Source: Bradyrhizobium erythrophlei
Lineage (GTDB): Bacteria > Pseudomonadota > Alphaproteobacteria > Rhizobiales > Xanthobacteraceae
Assembly: GCF_900129425.1 (NCBI RefSeq)
Contig: NZ_LT670817.1
Location: 992,001-1,056,000, forward strand
DNA: 64,000 nucleotides
Direction: 5' to 3'
Made by a program: the position numbers and the translations under genes. Below the pieces are notes generated by a model that saw only the letters and a program-made list of their open reading frames with translations, was not told where the DNA came from and did no database searches. Shown in pieces: positions 51,327-60,861 of the stretch (positions within the stretch are counted from its first letter, which is position 1; every line of letters starts with the position of its first letter).

Positions 51327-52739
51327 ATGACAATCCAGGCGGTTGGAGTTCTTGCTCTTGCGATAGGTTTGGCCGGCTTTTTTTTCGACGCATCGTTCAT
51401 TTTGTATGCTTTCTTTTGCGCGACGCTCTTGGGGTCAGCCGCGGCGTTTGTCCTGACTTCGCTGGGCGGGACTAACATATCGCCAGCTCATCTTCTTCTT
51501 GGATTTCTTGCCGTAAAATTGATTGCCGACCGTCTTGTTCTTCAGAGAATCGCCGAGGGCATTGCCCCAGGCCGGCCCGGCTTCTGGTTGCTCTTGACCG
51601 TTGTCTACAGCGCGATTTCGGCATTTTTCCTGCCGAGATTGTTTGCGGGTGAGACGTTCGTCATCGCGGTCCGCGCCGTAGACTCTTTCAATTTTCCGCT
51701 CGCACCAACGATGGCGAACTTGACCCAGTCGATCTATTTGATCGCAGACTTCATCTGCTTCATCCTGATTTACGGCTATGCCAGGGATACAACGGGAAGA
51801 TTGACTGTAGGAAATGCCGCGGTTTGTTGCGTGATCCTTAACCTGATTTTTGCCGGGCTCGATCTCGCGACTTACGCGACGGGTACAACCGAGTTGCTGG
51901 CATTTATCCGCAATGCCAATTATGCGTTGCTTTCCGAAACCGAACTGGCCGGCTCCAAGAGAATAGTTGGTTCCTTTATTGAAGCGTCCGCATTCGGAGC
52001 GGCGACGCTGGGTTATTTCGCATTTGCAACGAAGCTATGGTTATTGGGCGTGCGCCCGCGACTGATGTTCACACTGTCCCTGCTATCGCTCTGCGCGCTT
52101 ATCTTCTCAACCTCGTCGACCGCCACTGTAGGGCTCGCCGCGATGTTGTTGTTCAGTTATTCTGAGATACTTTTTGTTGTGATGCGTCGGCCGCTGACTT
52201 CGCAGATGTTTTTCTTCCTGATCGGCGCCCCGATCGTATTCGCGATCCTTGGCTGCGCCATAGCATTGAACGAAGAAGCTTCGGCCTATGTTTATAACCT
52301 TCTGGACACCACGGTGTTCAGCAAACTGTCGAGCTCTTCCGGAGAGGAACGATCCTCATGGAACGTCCAGGCTTGGCAGGTTTTCGTCGACACGTTCGGT
52401 TTTGGAGCAGGTAACGGAAGTATGCGCACGTCAAGTTTTCCGCTCGCGGTCATCGCCAATCTCGGCGTCATTGGCGCGGGATTATTTGCCTTATTTTTCG
52501 CAGGCATATTTTTTGGCGGAAACAACACTGGAGCGCACGACTCGCTGGAGGGTGCGTATCGACAAGCTGCCAAGTCAGCCTGCATTGCTTGGCTGATTAC
52601 AGCGACTATCTCGGGTTCCTTGACCGATCTGGGGATGCCTTTCTTTGCCTTCGCCGCAATTGCCTGGAAGGATTCCGCCAGTGCTGGTTTTGTGAGAAGC
52701 CAGGTCGTTCGGGGCCGACGAATTCTTCGGTCGTCTTAA
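51327..52739 (+). CDS. Wzy-like polysaccharide polymerase (O-antigen ligase family-like)
   Basis: 470 residues with 11-12 membrane helices and a large periplasmic loop (about 320-375; LDTTVFSKLSSSSGEERSSW, then NVQAWQVFVDTFGFGAGNGS), which is where Wzy/WaaL proteins carry their catalytic residues. The GxGxGS-like phrase after the loop is typical of ExoQ/Wzy. It should polymerise the EPS repeat units on the periplasmic side. The neighbours (glycosidase, acyltransferase, Wza, ExoY, ExoP) fit. Confidence 0.75.
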   Translation: MTIQAVGVLALAIGLAGFFFDASFILYAFFCATLLGSAAAFVLTSLGGTNISPAHLLLGFLAVKLIADRLVLQRIAEGIAPGRPGFWLLLTVVYSAISAFFLPRLFAGETFVIAVRAVDSFNFPLAPTMANLTQSIYLIADFICFILIYGYARDTTGRLTVGNAAVCCVILNLIFAGLDLATYATGTTELLAFIRNANYALLSETELAGSKRIVGSFIEASAFGAATLGYFAFATKLWLLGVRPRLMFTLSLLSLCALIFSTSSTATVGLAAMLLFSYSEILFVVMRRPLTSQMFFFLIGAPIVFAILGCAIALNEEASAYVYNLLDTTVFSKLSSSSGEERSSWNVQAWQVFVDTFGFGAGNGSMRTSSFPLAVIANLGVIGAGLFALFFAGIFFGGNNTGAHDSLEGAYRQAAKSACIAWLITATISGSLTDLGMPFFAFAAIAWKDSASAGFVRSQVVRGRRILRSS

Positions 52740-52850
52740 ATTCGGTAGTCTTAAAAAGAACGAGTTATCTTATATGCTTATTTGTGTCAGCCTTCTTATA
52801 AGCGGCTAAGCCGCTGCGCGGGGAAGGACTGTTAAAAAAGCTGCGCACGG

Positions 52851-54188
52851 ATGAGGTTCCATAAAGCAATGCGTATAGTTGCTATCCTTGCCGTCGTGAT
52901 CGGAGCCGTGGTTATTCCCATGCGAATACCGAAGGCGTACGGTCAAGTGAGGTCCATATCGACGTCGCAATTGGTCCAGATGATCGGCGTCAACGTACAC
53001 ATGCGTTACACCGACGGCGCGTACGCGAACCCGACAAATGTCTTGCAGGCCCTGAGGTTCCTTGGCGTCAGTCACGTACGTGACCTCATGCCGGGCACCG
53101 GGGCTCCGGCAGACATGCAAGCGCGCGATGCGCTGAGACGTATGGTCTTTGCAGGGATAAAGCTTGACCTGATTTTTTCCGGCAGCTGGCGTCCAGCAGA
53201 GGCTGTGGAGCTGGTCCGCAACCTTGAGAAGGCGGTACCTGGCTCGGTAGCGTCCGTCGAAGGCTATAACGAAATCAACAATTTTCCCGTGACGTTTGAG
53301 GATCAAAGCGGGCTCGCAGCAGCTGCGGCCGGTCAAAAGGCGCTGTACCAATCCTTCAAAGGAAGTCTGGACGTTAGACATATCCCGGTCATCGACATGA
53401 CGGGGTTCGAGATGCTTAAGGATCCAAAAGTCACGTACGGGTCGTCGTTGGAGGGATATGCTGACGTGATGAATGTGCATGCCTATGCGCAAAATGGGCA
53501 GCAGCCGTCGATCTGGATCAATCCTGAAAAAATCGAAGCGTATAAATCGCTTCAACAGGTTCTTCCGAAAGTCATTACGGAATTTGGTTATTCGACGATG
53601 CCTCAAAGTGGATGGTTAGTCATCGGTGTCGACGAGCGCACGCAAGCGAAAGGCCTGCTAAATGGCTTGTTTGATGCGGCACGATCCGGCTATGACAAAC
53701 TCTATTTTTACGAGCTGCTGGATCAGAAGCCGGACCCGGCGTCGAAGCAACTGGAATTCCATTTCGGCCTGTTCACATTTGAAAATCGGCCCAAAGTGGC
53801 GGCCCAGGCGATCAGAAATCTTGTGCAAGTTCTCGGAGGGAGAGAAGGCGGGTCCGCCGCCGAACCCAACCGTCCGGAACCCAATGGATCTTTTCATTTG
53901 GACGTTCAAAAACCGGAGCGCGGTGACCAATTTTTTACGTTGGGGTTGATGAAATCCGATGGCACTCAAGTGGCCGCAGTTTGGCGGGAGACCATGTTTT
54001 GGGATCGTGACACAGGGCAGCCGCTCGAAGCCGACGGGATCACTGCGACGCTGACATTCGACAAGCCTTGCGAATCCGTCAAGGTTTACGACGTTCTCCG
54101 GTCTTCCGAGCCAACCGCGGTTTCCACCGGTGGTGCGGTTTCGGTGGTGATCGGAGATCACGTCCAATTGGTCGAGTGTGTTAATTGA
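52851..54188 (+). CDS. exported glycoside hydrolase-like protein (clan GH-A)
   Basis: 445 residues from ATG 52851 (ATG 52869 is possible). Signal peptide VAILAVVIGAVVIPM ... KAYG. TIM-barrel features: LGVSHVRDL, acid/base Glu141 (SVEGYNEINNFP), HAYAQNG and nucleophile Glu244 (KVITEFGYST); the C-terminal part (about 370-445) is a beta domain. Both catalytic Glu of clan GH-A are in place. It may trim or cleave the exopolysaccharide in the periplasm. Its stop overlaps the TTG start of the next gene. Exact GH family uncertain (GH5/GH39-like). Confidence 0.75.
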   Translation: MRFHKAMRIVAILAVVIGAVVIPMRIPKAYGQVRSISTSQLVQMIGVNVHMRYTDGAYANPTNVLQALRFLGVSHVRDLMPGTGAPADMQARDALRRMVFAGIKLDLIFSGSWRPAEAVELVRNLEKAVPGSVASVEGYNEINNFPVTFEDQSGLAAAAAGQKALYQSFKGSLDVRHIPVIDMTGFEMLKDPKVTYGSSLEGYADVMNVHAYAQNGQQPSIWINPEKIEAYKSLQQVLPKVITEFGYSTMPQSGWLVIGVDERTQAKGLLNGLFDAARSGYDKLYFYELLDQKPDPASKQLEFHFGLFTFENRPKVAAQAIRNLVQVLGGREGGSAAEPNRPEPNGSFHLDVQKPERGDQFFTLGLMKSDGTQVAAVWRETMFWDRDTGQPLEADGITATLTFDKPCESVKVYDVLRSSEPTAVSTGGAVSVVIGDHVQLVECVN

Positions 54189-55351
54189 AGACCGAACGAA
54201 TTTACTCGATCGACTCGTTACGCGCCCTTGCGATGACGATGGTCATCGCACAGCATTGCAAACTGCTTCCATTTGGATGGACCGGGGTTTGGCTGTTCTA
54301 CGTCATTTCAGGATTTGTCATCTCTCGAAACCTCATTGCGGAAAAAGCCACTTTTAAGCCAGCCCCGCTTTTCCACTATCTTTCTTTCGTGCTCAGACGA
54401 ATCTTCCGGATCGTCCCGCCGTATGCCGCGTACATTCTTATTTGCCTATTGGTCATTCGGCTGCTGGGCTACCCGGAGCAGTATCGGGAGCTGCCCTATC
54501 TGGCCACGTTCACTTATAACTGGAGGATGATCTTTAGCGTTGAGCCGCAATTCTCAGCCTTTGGTCATCTTTGGACCATAAGCGTCGAGGAGCAGTTTTA
54601 CGTTCTCTTTCCAATTCTGATTTTGCTGGTGAACCGCGACCGCGCTATCTTTGGGTTAATTGCAATCTGCCTCCTCGTTCCCGTCTTGAGAAATGTGATG
54701 GCCTGGCAGATGGCGGCGCATGGATGGGATGCCGCACGCATCGCATTCGGAGTGTACGCCTCTTCCTTTGGGCAGTTCGACGCCTTTGCGATGGGCGCTT
54801 TGCTCGCCCATTTCGAACCGGCGATTCGGCGCCATCCCCAGTTTGCTACGAAATCGGCGTGGCTAGCCCTCGTTATGGCTACGGTCTACGTCGCAACGTA
54901 TATCGTCATTAATATCAGGCTCGGAGCCCATGGCATTGACGCAATCCGAAATATTGTCTCCGGCGTGCTATACGGCGAGAAGAGAGAGGTCTTCGTCTAC
55001 ATCGTGATGAATTCCTGCGCTGCCGCCACCTTGGCCGGTGCGATCGCCGGATGGAGGGTGTTCAGTCTGATTGAACATCCTTTTGTGGTTGCCGTCGGAC
55101 AGGTTTCCTACGGCGGCTATTTACTGCACGCACTCGTTTTGCTTTTGATGGGTGAGGCGATTGATTCGTTTTTCGAATCACAGGCGCTCCAGATTCGGAT
55201 CGTTTTCTTTCTTGTCGCCTGGTGCTGCACGGTCGGGATAGCCTGGCTCTCTTATATCACGTGGGAGCGTAAGCTGATCCGTTATGGGCATAAGGTCAGC
55301 CAGCGGATCATGCTGAGGGCAAACGGACGTCCGGTCGGCGTTTCAGTCTGA
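54185..55351 (+). CDS. acyltransferase-3 family membrane protein
   Basis: 388 residues beginning at a TTG (54185) that overlaps the glycosidase stop as TTGA, implying coupling. Ten membrane helices. Signature N-terminus: RIYSIDSLRALAMTMVIAQH and FYVISGFVISRNL; also SVEEQFYVLFPILILL. Family members transfer acetyl or other acyl groups to sugars in EPS, O-antigen or Nod factors. It probably decorates the EPS made by this cluster. Confidence 0.88.
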   Translation: MKTERIYSIDSLRALAMTMVIAQHCKLLPFGWTGVWLFYVISGFVISRNLIAEKATFKPAPLFHYLSFVLRRIFRIVPPYAAYILICLLVIRLLGYPEQYRELPYLATFTYNWRMIFSVEPQFSAFGHLWTISVEEQFYVLFPILILLVNRDRAIFGLIAICLLVPVLRNVMAWQMAAHGWDAARIAFGVYASSFGQFDAFAMGALLAHFEPAIRRHPQFATKSAWLALVMATVYVATYIVINIRLGAHGIDAIRNIVSGVLYGEKREVFVYIVMNSCAAATLAGAIAGWRVFSLIEHPFVVAVGQVSYGGYLLHALVLLLMGEAIDSFFESQALQIRIVFFLVAWCCTVGIAWLSYITWERKLIRYGHKVSQRIMLRANGRPVGVSV

Positions 55352-55439
55352 TCGCCACCTTGTGTCTCCTGTTGCACGCTCACTGAGCCATCGACAAGTC
55401 TATTGCGCTGTTGGTGCTTTTGCGGAGAGGAGGGGGGTT

Positions 55440-55622
55440 ATGAGTGTCTCTGGAAAAATAAGTCAAATCGCCGGTCTGGCGACTTACCCGACAAACCCGA
55501 TGTGGAGCGCGCCTAACGCGATGGTCGCCCGAAAGTCTCATCGCGTCGCCGGCGTTTATGGGCGATTTGGCGTGTCCCTAACTTCGTTTGAACCAACGCG
55601 CCTGTTTGGCAAGTTTATGTAG
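55440..55622 (+). CDS. possible small protein
   Basis: 60 residues with a strong purine-rich site (GAGGAGGGGGG) before ATG 55440. MSVSGKISQIAGLATYPTNP is followed by an Arg-rich stretch. No homology recognised and no signal peptide. Kept only because of the ribosome binding site. Confidence 0.3.
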   Translation: MSVSGKISQIAGLATYPTNPMWSAPNAMVARKSHRVAGVYGRFGVSLTSFEPTRLFGKFM

Positions 55623-55722
55623 GGAACTCGTACGAAATAAATCGGCTACACCTAATTTCGGCATCGTGGGTGTGCGGCTCGCCGCTATTGTGCTATACGG
55701 TCGATTGAATGAGAGGCTTAAC

Positions 55723-55959
55723 ATGAAATTTATGGCGGTAGTCTTCTTCCTTGGGTCTGTCACGGGCGCGGCTGCCCAATACGGTGTTTCAAACGCGCGA
55801 GATGGTAATGGAAATCTTATCCGAGATCGCGGCGTGAATTCGACAAGAACTTTTGATCAGCCGCCCGTCAACAACATCAACAATATCAACAATTCTGTTA
55901 ATCGGAATGTGCCCGCCGCTGCGCCGACCAGGGGCGTCGCAAAGGGCGTAAGTAAATAA
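55723..55959 (+). CDS. small secreted Asn-rich protein
   Basis: 78 residues from ATG 55723. Signal peptide MKFMAVVFFLGSVTGAAA, mature QYGVSNARDGNGNLIRDRGV then TFDQPPVNNINNINNSVNRN. Repeated Asn pairs. Similar small proteins (QYGVSNPRDGNGNLVRD) are common in Bradyrhizobium (recollection). Function unknown. Confidence 0.6.
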   Translation: MKFMAVVFFLGSVTGAAAQYGVSNARDGNGNLIRDRGVNSTRTFDQPPVNNINNINNSVNRNVPAAAPTRGVAKGVSK

Positions 55960-56052
55960 TGAGCGACGGAAGCGCATCAAGCAGCGTCGTGCTCTACATC
56001 CAGGCTCGGCGTGGCTTTTCCCAATAAGGAACGATCGTCGCGATCAAGCCTT

Positions 56053-56316
56053 CTAGCCGCACACTAGAACAGGACGGCGTCGATAACCCTGGGGGGTTTC
56101 AACGCGCCGCATTTGGATGCAGCCGGGGTAGACCGCCAAACTGTAATGGAAAGGTGGCAGATCGAAATATCCATGGATCGGACAGAGAAAGGCGAGGTCG
56201 GGACCACATAGCGTCATGGGAAATGGTCGTCCGCGGGCTGAGGCCTCTGTTAGCGTGCTGCCCAATGCCGTTCCAACCAGAGCGGCGACCAAAGCGATGT
56301 TGGATGCAGATGACAT
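56053..56316 (-). CDS. small secreted Cys-containing protein
   Basis: 87 residues. Signal peptide SNIALVAALVGTALGSTLTEASA, mature part with four Cys (TLCGPDLAFLCPIHGYF, YPGCIQMRR, VLVCG) able to form two disulfides. No family recognised. Alone on the minus strand in the EPS region. Confidence 0.55.
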   Translation of the reverse strand: MSSASNIALVAALVGTALGSTLTEASARGRPFPMTLCGPDLAFLCPIHGYFDLPPFHYSLAVYPGCIQMRRVETPQGYRRRPVLVCG

Positions 56317-56999
56317 TTCATGACCATTGAAATTGATTATTTAAACCGGCGCCGTAGCAGTCCTCAATACTAACGCGATTGGGGTACCTCGCCAAGATGC
56401 TTGGATCCAGTGTGACAGAATCCCGAGCAACTGCACTTAGAAATCTCCGACTTCGCCCGAACCAAGCTCAAAAACGACCTGTCCCGGGCCAATGAGCCAA
56501 GAGGAAGGGCTTACTGGGCGCGTTGGAAACCGCGATTCGGGGCGTTGGAAGGTTTCCGTGAGTTCTCTGATCGATTCGAACTGCTGAAGGCACCAGCGCA
56601 CGTTGCATCGCACCATCAATCAAGTGGGGGTCCCAAAATATGGCCCGCAACCGATAGAAATCCGTTTCGGGCCGCCATTTGGGGTGCCGACCGACCAGCC
56701 GGTTGCCGATGGCGCCGGCCATTGTGCCATTTGCCGTCGGAGGGCCGCTGGCGGGCCGGGTGGCCCGCTGCAGCGATCTGGGCTCGGGCACGATGTTCGC
56801 GTCGTTGCACGCGGAAGTTGACTTCCGACGTCAGGGGGCGGACCTTTTCCCCCTGACGGGGGTGCTCCAAAAATTCTTCCCGCTGGCCGGTACTTTTTAC
56901 CGTTGCGGGCGAGGTGGTCGATCACAATGCCTGAACTGACGCTGCGAATGGAAACTTCTTACTAAAATTGCCAAAAACAGTGGGATTGCAGCCCTTTTA
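56317..56999. other. 683-bp stretch without a complete gene
   Basis: A plus-strand frame (about 56419-56660) reads like protein (LEISDFARTKLKNDLSRANE; FREFSDRFELLKAPAHVASH) but has no ATG, GTG or TTG until 56545, so it may be a gene fragment. A GC-rich patch follows (56690-56860) with an 8-bp perfect inverted repeat TCAGGGGG/CCCCCTGA (56832-56857). Confidence 0.4.
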
Positions 57000-57254
57000 T
57001 CAGAAAAGCGGACGCCAATTCCACCTGCCACTCATGGCCCACCGTAAAAGAATTCCCGAAAAGTAACCCAGCTGGAGGATTGTTTGAGCTGCTGCGATCG
57101 CAAGCAGTGTGGTGAGAAAGTGCCATCCCTGCAGAACTGCAAAAATCCCTGAACCAATAAGCAAAAGCACCACGATAGGTAGCAATACCTTAAGCCGAAA
57201 TCTGAGGCCCACCACGAACCCCATTATCGCCAGCGTAATCGCTGCGTATCCCAT
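57000..57254 (-). CDS. small membrane protein
   Basis: 84 residues from ATG 57254. Three hydrophobic stretches (YAAITLAIMGFVVGLRF, VLLPIVVLLLIGSGIFAVL, TTLLAIAAAQTILQLGYFSG) predict a polytopic protein. No family recognised. It sits upstream of the Wza-like gene, divergent. A role in EPS control is only suggested by position. Confidence 0.55.
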   Translation of the reverse strand: MGYAAITLAIMGFVVGLRFRLKVLLPIVVLLLIGSGIFAVLQGWHFLTTLLAIAAAQTILQLGYFSGILLRWAMSGRWNWRPLF

Positions 57255-57380
57255 TCCGAAACGCCTTCCGGCCTTTGGCCCGCCAATCGAATCAGGGCAA
57301 AAACAAAGCGAAACTGTAAAAAAACAGGTTAACAGGAACTCCGAGACCAGAACAGATCGCGGCACCTTTGGGCATTCTGG

Positions 57381-57429
57381 GCCTTTTTAGGGCTCTTTAG
57401 GGCTCTTTAGGGGCTTTGCGAGGCAAAGC
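57381..57429. repeat. 10-bp tandem repeat and hairpin
   Basis: Two exact copies of GGCTCTTTAG (57391-57410) with degenerate copies on both sides, then a perfect 7-bp hairpin GCTTTGC-GAG-GCAAAGC (57413-57429). It lies between two divergent genes (57254 and 57692 starts), so may be regulatory. Confidence 0.6.
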
Positions 57430-57691
57430 GGGCGCCCAGAACTGTAAATGGTGTGTTGGAGATGCCACAACCCGCGTGATTCGGATTTGGCGGCCCAAAC
57501 TGGCTATTTGAACGTGGCCGGCTCGTCTGTAAGGTCTAGCTATCGATGAGGGCAGCAGCTGAATTAACGGCAAATCAATCGTAACAAATTAATCGTAATT
57601 GGACCAATTCAACGGATGGGGGCGGATTTGGTGTTACCCAAACGAGCCGTTTCGGGCGGATGGATCGCAACGACTATCGGGGCGCTCTGAA

Positions 57692-58888
57692 ATGCTGAAT
57701 CGTCTTCCGGCGCTCTCTGCCATCACTCTGGCTGGTTTCCTGCCAGCCTGCGGCCTGTTTCCAGGAACCGGTCCGACCAGCGACGCTGTCAACGGCTATG
57801 CAACCGCCGGGATAAGATCCACGGCATCCCTACCGTACGCGTTGGTGGACATCAGCTCAGATACCATCGGCTTCTTGTCGCAGCCCAATCTGATAACTTT
57901 TGCGGGGACGTTCCCCGATAAGCGCGCAAAGCCGACCCAGGTCGTGGGCGTCGGTGACATCTTGAACATATCGATTTTTGAAGCGGCCCCGGGCGGACTG
58001 TTCACACCGGGAACTGCCTCGGGAGCGCGCCCTGGCAACTTCGTCGATTTGCCGCCGCAGGCCGTGGATCAGAAGGGTAGCGTCTACGTCCCTTACGCTG
58101 GAGAGGTTCCCGCTGCCGCGCGAACAATTCCCGAAATTCAAGAGGCCGTCGTGGCTCGGCTGCGAAATCGCGCGATCGAGCCACAGGTTGTGATTAGCCT
58201 CAATCAGCAGCATGCGAGTGTTGTGAGCGTCTTGGGAGATGTGAACGCGCCCGGCGTGTTACCGCTTAACAGCGTTGGCGAGCGGTTGCTCGCGCTGGTG
58301 GCGCGCGCCGGCGGCCCCAAATTCCAGGCCATCGAGAGCTACGTCACACTCCAACGGAACGGCAAGGAGGCGAGGGTCCTGCTGAGCCGCATTGTACACG
58401 ATCCGCGCGAAAATATTTTCATTCGGCCGAATGACGTTATTTTCATCAATCATGAAGCCCCGACCTTCACGGCGCTAGGGGCGTTGAATCAAAACATATT
58501 CGGATTTAATTCGGAAATACCCTTCGATGTTGAGACGCTTACGCTGTCTCAAGCGATAGGCAAAGCAGGCGGACTTTCCGACGTTCAGTCAGACCCTGGC
58601 GAAATTTACGTCTACCGATTTGAAGATCGCCATTTCCTTGAGAAACTCGGCGTCGACACCAGGAGATTCATTCTCGATAAAATACCGACGATTTACCGCA
58701 TCAACTTGCGCGATCCGTCGGGACTCCTGCTGTCATCTGCCTTCCAGATGCGGACCAAGGACGTGCTGTATATCGCCAACGCCAAGGTCGTCGACTACTA
58801 TAAGCTGTTGACGTTGATCAACAACACGACAGCTACCGTGAGGAACGTGAACTCCGGCGTCCATGAAATTGCAGCACCGCTCAACTAA
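57692..58888 (+). CDS. Wza/ExoF-type polysaccharide export lipoprotein
   Basis: 398 residues from ATG 57692; an in-frame ATG at 57599 lacks a signal peptide. Lipoprotein signal with Cys in LAGFLPAC. Poly_export domain (VVGVGDILNISIFEAAPGGL; KGSVYVPYAGEVPAAARTIP; VVISLNQQHASVVSVLGDVN) and two SLBB-like repeats (GVLPLNSVGERLLALVARAG; LSQAIGKAGGLSDVQSDPGE). It forms the outer-membrane translocon for EPS. Partner of the ExoP-like protein encoded at 61726-63993. Confidence 0.9.
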   Translation: MLNRLPALSAITLAGFLPACGLFPGTGPTSDAVNGYATAGIRSTASLPYALVDISSDTIGFLSQPNLITFAGTFPDKRAKPTQVVGVGDILNISIFEAAPGGLFTPGTASGARPGNFVDLPPQAVDQKGSVYVPYAGEVPAAARTIPEIQEAVVARLRNRAIEPQVVISLNQQHASVVSVLGDVNAPGVLPLNSVGERLLALVARAGGPKFQAIESYVTLQRNGKEARVLLSRIVHDPRENIFIRPNDVIFINHEAPTFTALGALNQNIFGFNSEIPFDVETLTLSQAIGKAGGLSDVQSDPGEIYVYRFEDRHFLEKLGVDTRRFILDKIPTIYRINLRDPSGLLLSSAFQMRTKDVLYIANAKVVDYYKLLTLINNTTATVRNVNSGVHEIAAPLN

Positions 58889-59102
58889 CCATCTCTGGGC
58901 CGGCTGATCCGCGACAATCGACCGCAAGATCGCCGGCCATTAGTCCATCGAGGCGGCGTTTGCGGCGCTACTGCCGTCGGTCACAACTTCAGAGGCGTCC
59001 TCCGCCTAGCTGATTTGTGCCTCCTCCGGATCGCGATCGCCGGAGTTAAAAGCAGTTTAAACCCGTAAGAGGACGGAGGTTGTTGGGGAACGAGCGCGTG
59101 AC

Positions 59103-60080
59103 TTATTCTGACGCAACTCGCGCGTGCCAGTTCCATGCGGTCCTGATGATGGACTCGAGATCATAACGCGGCGACCAATCAATTATGTGTTTGGCCAAGG
59201 TATTGTCTGCGACAAGTGCAGGCGAGTCGCCGTCCCGACGCTGGCCATATTCAACGCGGAAATCGCGGCCTGAGACGCGCTGGATCGCCGAAAGCAGTTC
59301 TTTTACGGTCGTCCCATGGCCGGTTCCCAAATTCAAAGCGACGCTGTCACCGCCGCTCAAAAGATGTTCGACCGCGCGAGTATGGGCATCGGCCAAGTCC
59401 AGGACATGGACGAAGTCACGGATACAGGATCCGTCGCGGGTTCTGTAGTCGGATCCCATGACCTGGAAATGCGACCGCTTGCCTAGCGCAGTCTCAATCG
59501 CGAGTGGAATTGCGTGGGTTTCCGGTAAATGCCGCTCGCCGATCCTTCCTTCAGGGTCGGCACCCGCGGCATTGAAGTAGCGCAGAATGACGGATCGAAC
59601 GCCGCGATAGCGATCCAAGTCCTGTAGGATCTGCTCGACGATCAGCTTGCTCCGACCGTATGGATTAATTGGCAACTGAGGATGGCCCTCACCCATCGGC
59701 ATGGAAACGGGAATACCGTAGGTGGCGCAGCTCGACGAAAAGACGATCTTGTCCACGCCGGCAGCCTGCGCGGCCAATAGGAGAGAGATCGTCCCGGATA
59801 CGTTGTTGTCGTAGAAGCCTGCGGGGTCTTGAACGGATTCGCCGATCTCGATCGCTGCGGCAAAATGAATAATCGCGGCCGGTCGATATTTCCTGATCAC
59901 ATCGTCCAGTTTAGGGAGGTCCCGGATATCTCCCGTTTCCAAAGGCCCCCATTTCACAAAATCCGCATGGCCGTTCGAAAGGTTATCATAGGTTACGGGG
60001 ATAAAACCCTTATTGAAGAGATCAAGACACGTATGGGATCCGACGTAACCAGCCCCTCCGGCAACAAGAATGTTTGTCAT
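59103..60080 (-). CDS. galE: UDP-glucose 4-epimerase GalE
   Basis: 325 residues from ATG 60080. NAD-binding GGAGYVGSHT (residues 8-17), SSSCATYG with catalytic Ser/Thr, Tyr141 and Lys145 (YGRSKLIVEQIL), and the C-terminal RDFVHVLDLADAH and RDFRVEYGQRRDGD. It interconverts UDP-glucose and UDP-galactose to feed EPS synthesis. Its stop is 215 bp from the Wza-like gene stop (convergent). Between 58889 and 59102 I see nothing. Confidence 0.95.
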   Translation of the reverse strand: MTNILVAGGAGYVGSHTCLDLFNKGFIPVTYDNLSNGHADFVKWGPLETGDIRDLPKLDDVIRKYRPAAIIHFAAAIEIGESVQDPAGFYDNNVSGTISLLLAAQAAGVDKIVFSSSCATYGIPVSMPMGEGHPQLPINPYGRSKLIVEQILQDLDRYRGVRSVILRYFNAAGADPEGRIGERHLPETHAIPLAIETALGKRSHFQVMGSDYRTRDGSCIRDFVHVLDLADAHTRAVEHLLSGGDSVALNLGTGHGTTVKELLSAIQRVSGRDFRVEYGQRRDGDSPALVADNTLAKHIIDWSPRYDLESIIRTAWNWHARVASE

Positions 60081-60186
60081 CAATCTCCAGTCCCACATCC
60101 GTTTGGAGCACGCCTAACTTTGCGTCCTCACCTGGAAAAGCCGCAAGGGGGCGCCATAGGATATTTTGAAAGATTGTATGAAGGCG

Positions 60187-60861
60187 CTAATAAGCGTTGT
60201 CGGAATCCAGCAGTGCCGGAATCGTGACGATAATGATCTTCGCGTCCAGCAGCATCGACCAGTTGCGGGCATAGAATGTATCACATGCGACACGCTTGCT
60301 GTAGGTGGTTCCGCTGCGGCCGCTGACTTGCCAAAGCCCGGTGATGCCGGGTCGACAGGCCAAGTAAGCATCAACGCCGGTGGAGTATCTCACCAGCTCC
60401 TCAGGAGTGACCGGACGCGGCCCAACTATGCTCATATCGCCCCTGAGTACGTTGAACAGTTGGGGAAGTTCATCGAGACTGGTCTTGCGAAGAATCGAAC
60501 CTATTGCAGTGACCCTGGGATCAAATTGTAGTTTCCGGGTAGCAGCCCATTCGGCCTGCGCCTCAGGGTTCGAAGCCAGGTAATCGCGAAGACACTTTTC
60601 GGAATCCGCGACCATTGTGCGGAACTTGAAACAGTCGAATTGTTTGCCGCCAAATCCAACGCGCTTATGACGGAAGACAGCGGGGCCGGACGAGCTGAGG
60701 GCGCAAGTTATAAAACAAAGCAACAACAGGGGAACCAGCACGATGATGCCAGAAATCGCTAAAATGATATCTACGACCCTCTTGCTTGAAAGCCCCACGG
60801 GAAGGGGGGTGTTTGTAGTCGCGAAACTCAAACTTTTACGGGATTCAGCAAAACCGACCAT
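60187..60861 (-). CDS. exoY: ExoY/WbaP-type undecaprenyl-phosphate sugar transferase
   Basis: 224 residues. One membrane hairpin at the N-terminus (VDIILAISGIIVLVPLLLLC), then the polyisoprenyl-phosphate hexose-1-phosphate transferase domain: KRVGFGGKQFDCFKFRTM, LRKTSLDELPQLFNVLRGDM, SIVGPRPVTPEELVRYS, RPGITGLWQVSGRS. It starts EPS assembly by moving a sugar-phosphate (galactose-1-P is typical of ExoY) onto the lipid carrier. It is 106 bp from galE on the same strand. The symbol follows the rhizobial naming; substrate specificity is inferred. Confidence 0.88.
   Translation of the reverse strand: MVGFAESRKSLSFATTNTPLPVGLSSKRVVDIILAISGIIVLVPLLLLCFITCALSSSGPAVFRHKRVGFGGKQFDCFKFRTMVADSEKCLRDYLASNPEAQAEWAATRKLQFDPRVTAIGSILRKTSLDELPQLFNVLRGDMSIVGPRPVTPEELVRYSTGVDAYLACRPGITGLWQVSGRSGTTYSKRVACDTFYARNWSMLLDAKIIIVTIPALLDSDNAY

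Noticed and set aside
56832..56857. Perfect 8-bp inverted repeat as a terminator
   Set aside because: No T-run on either side and no gene ends next to it.
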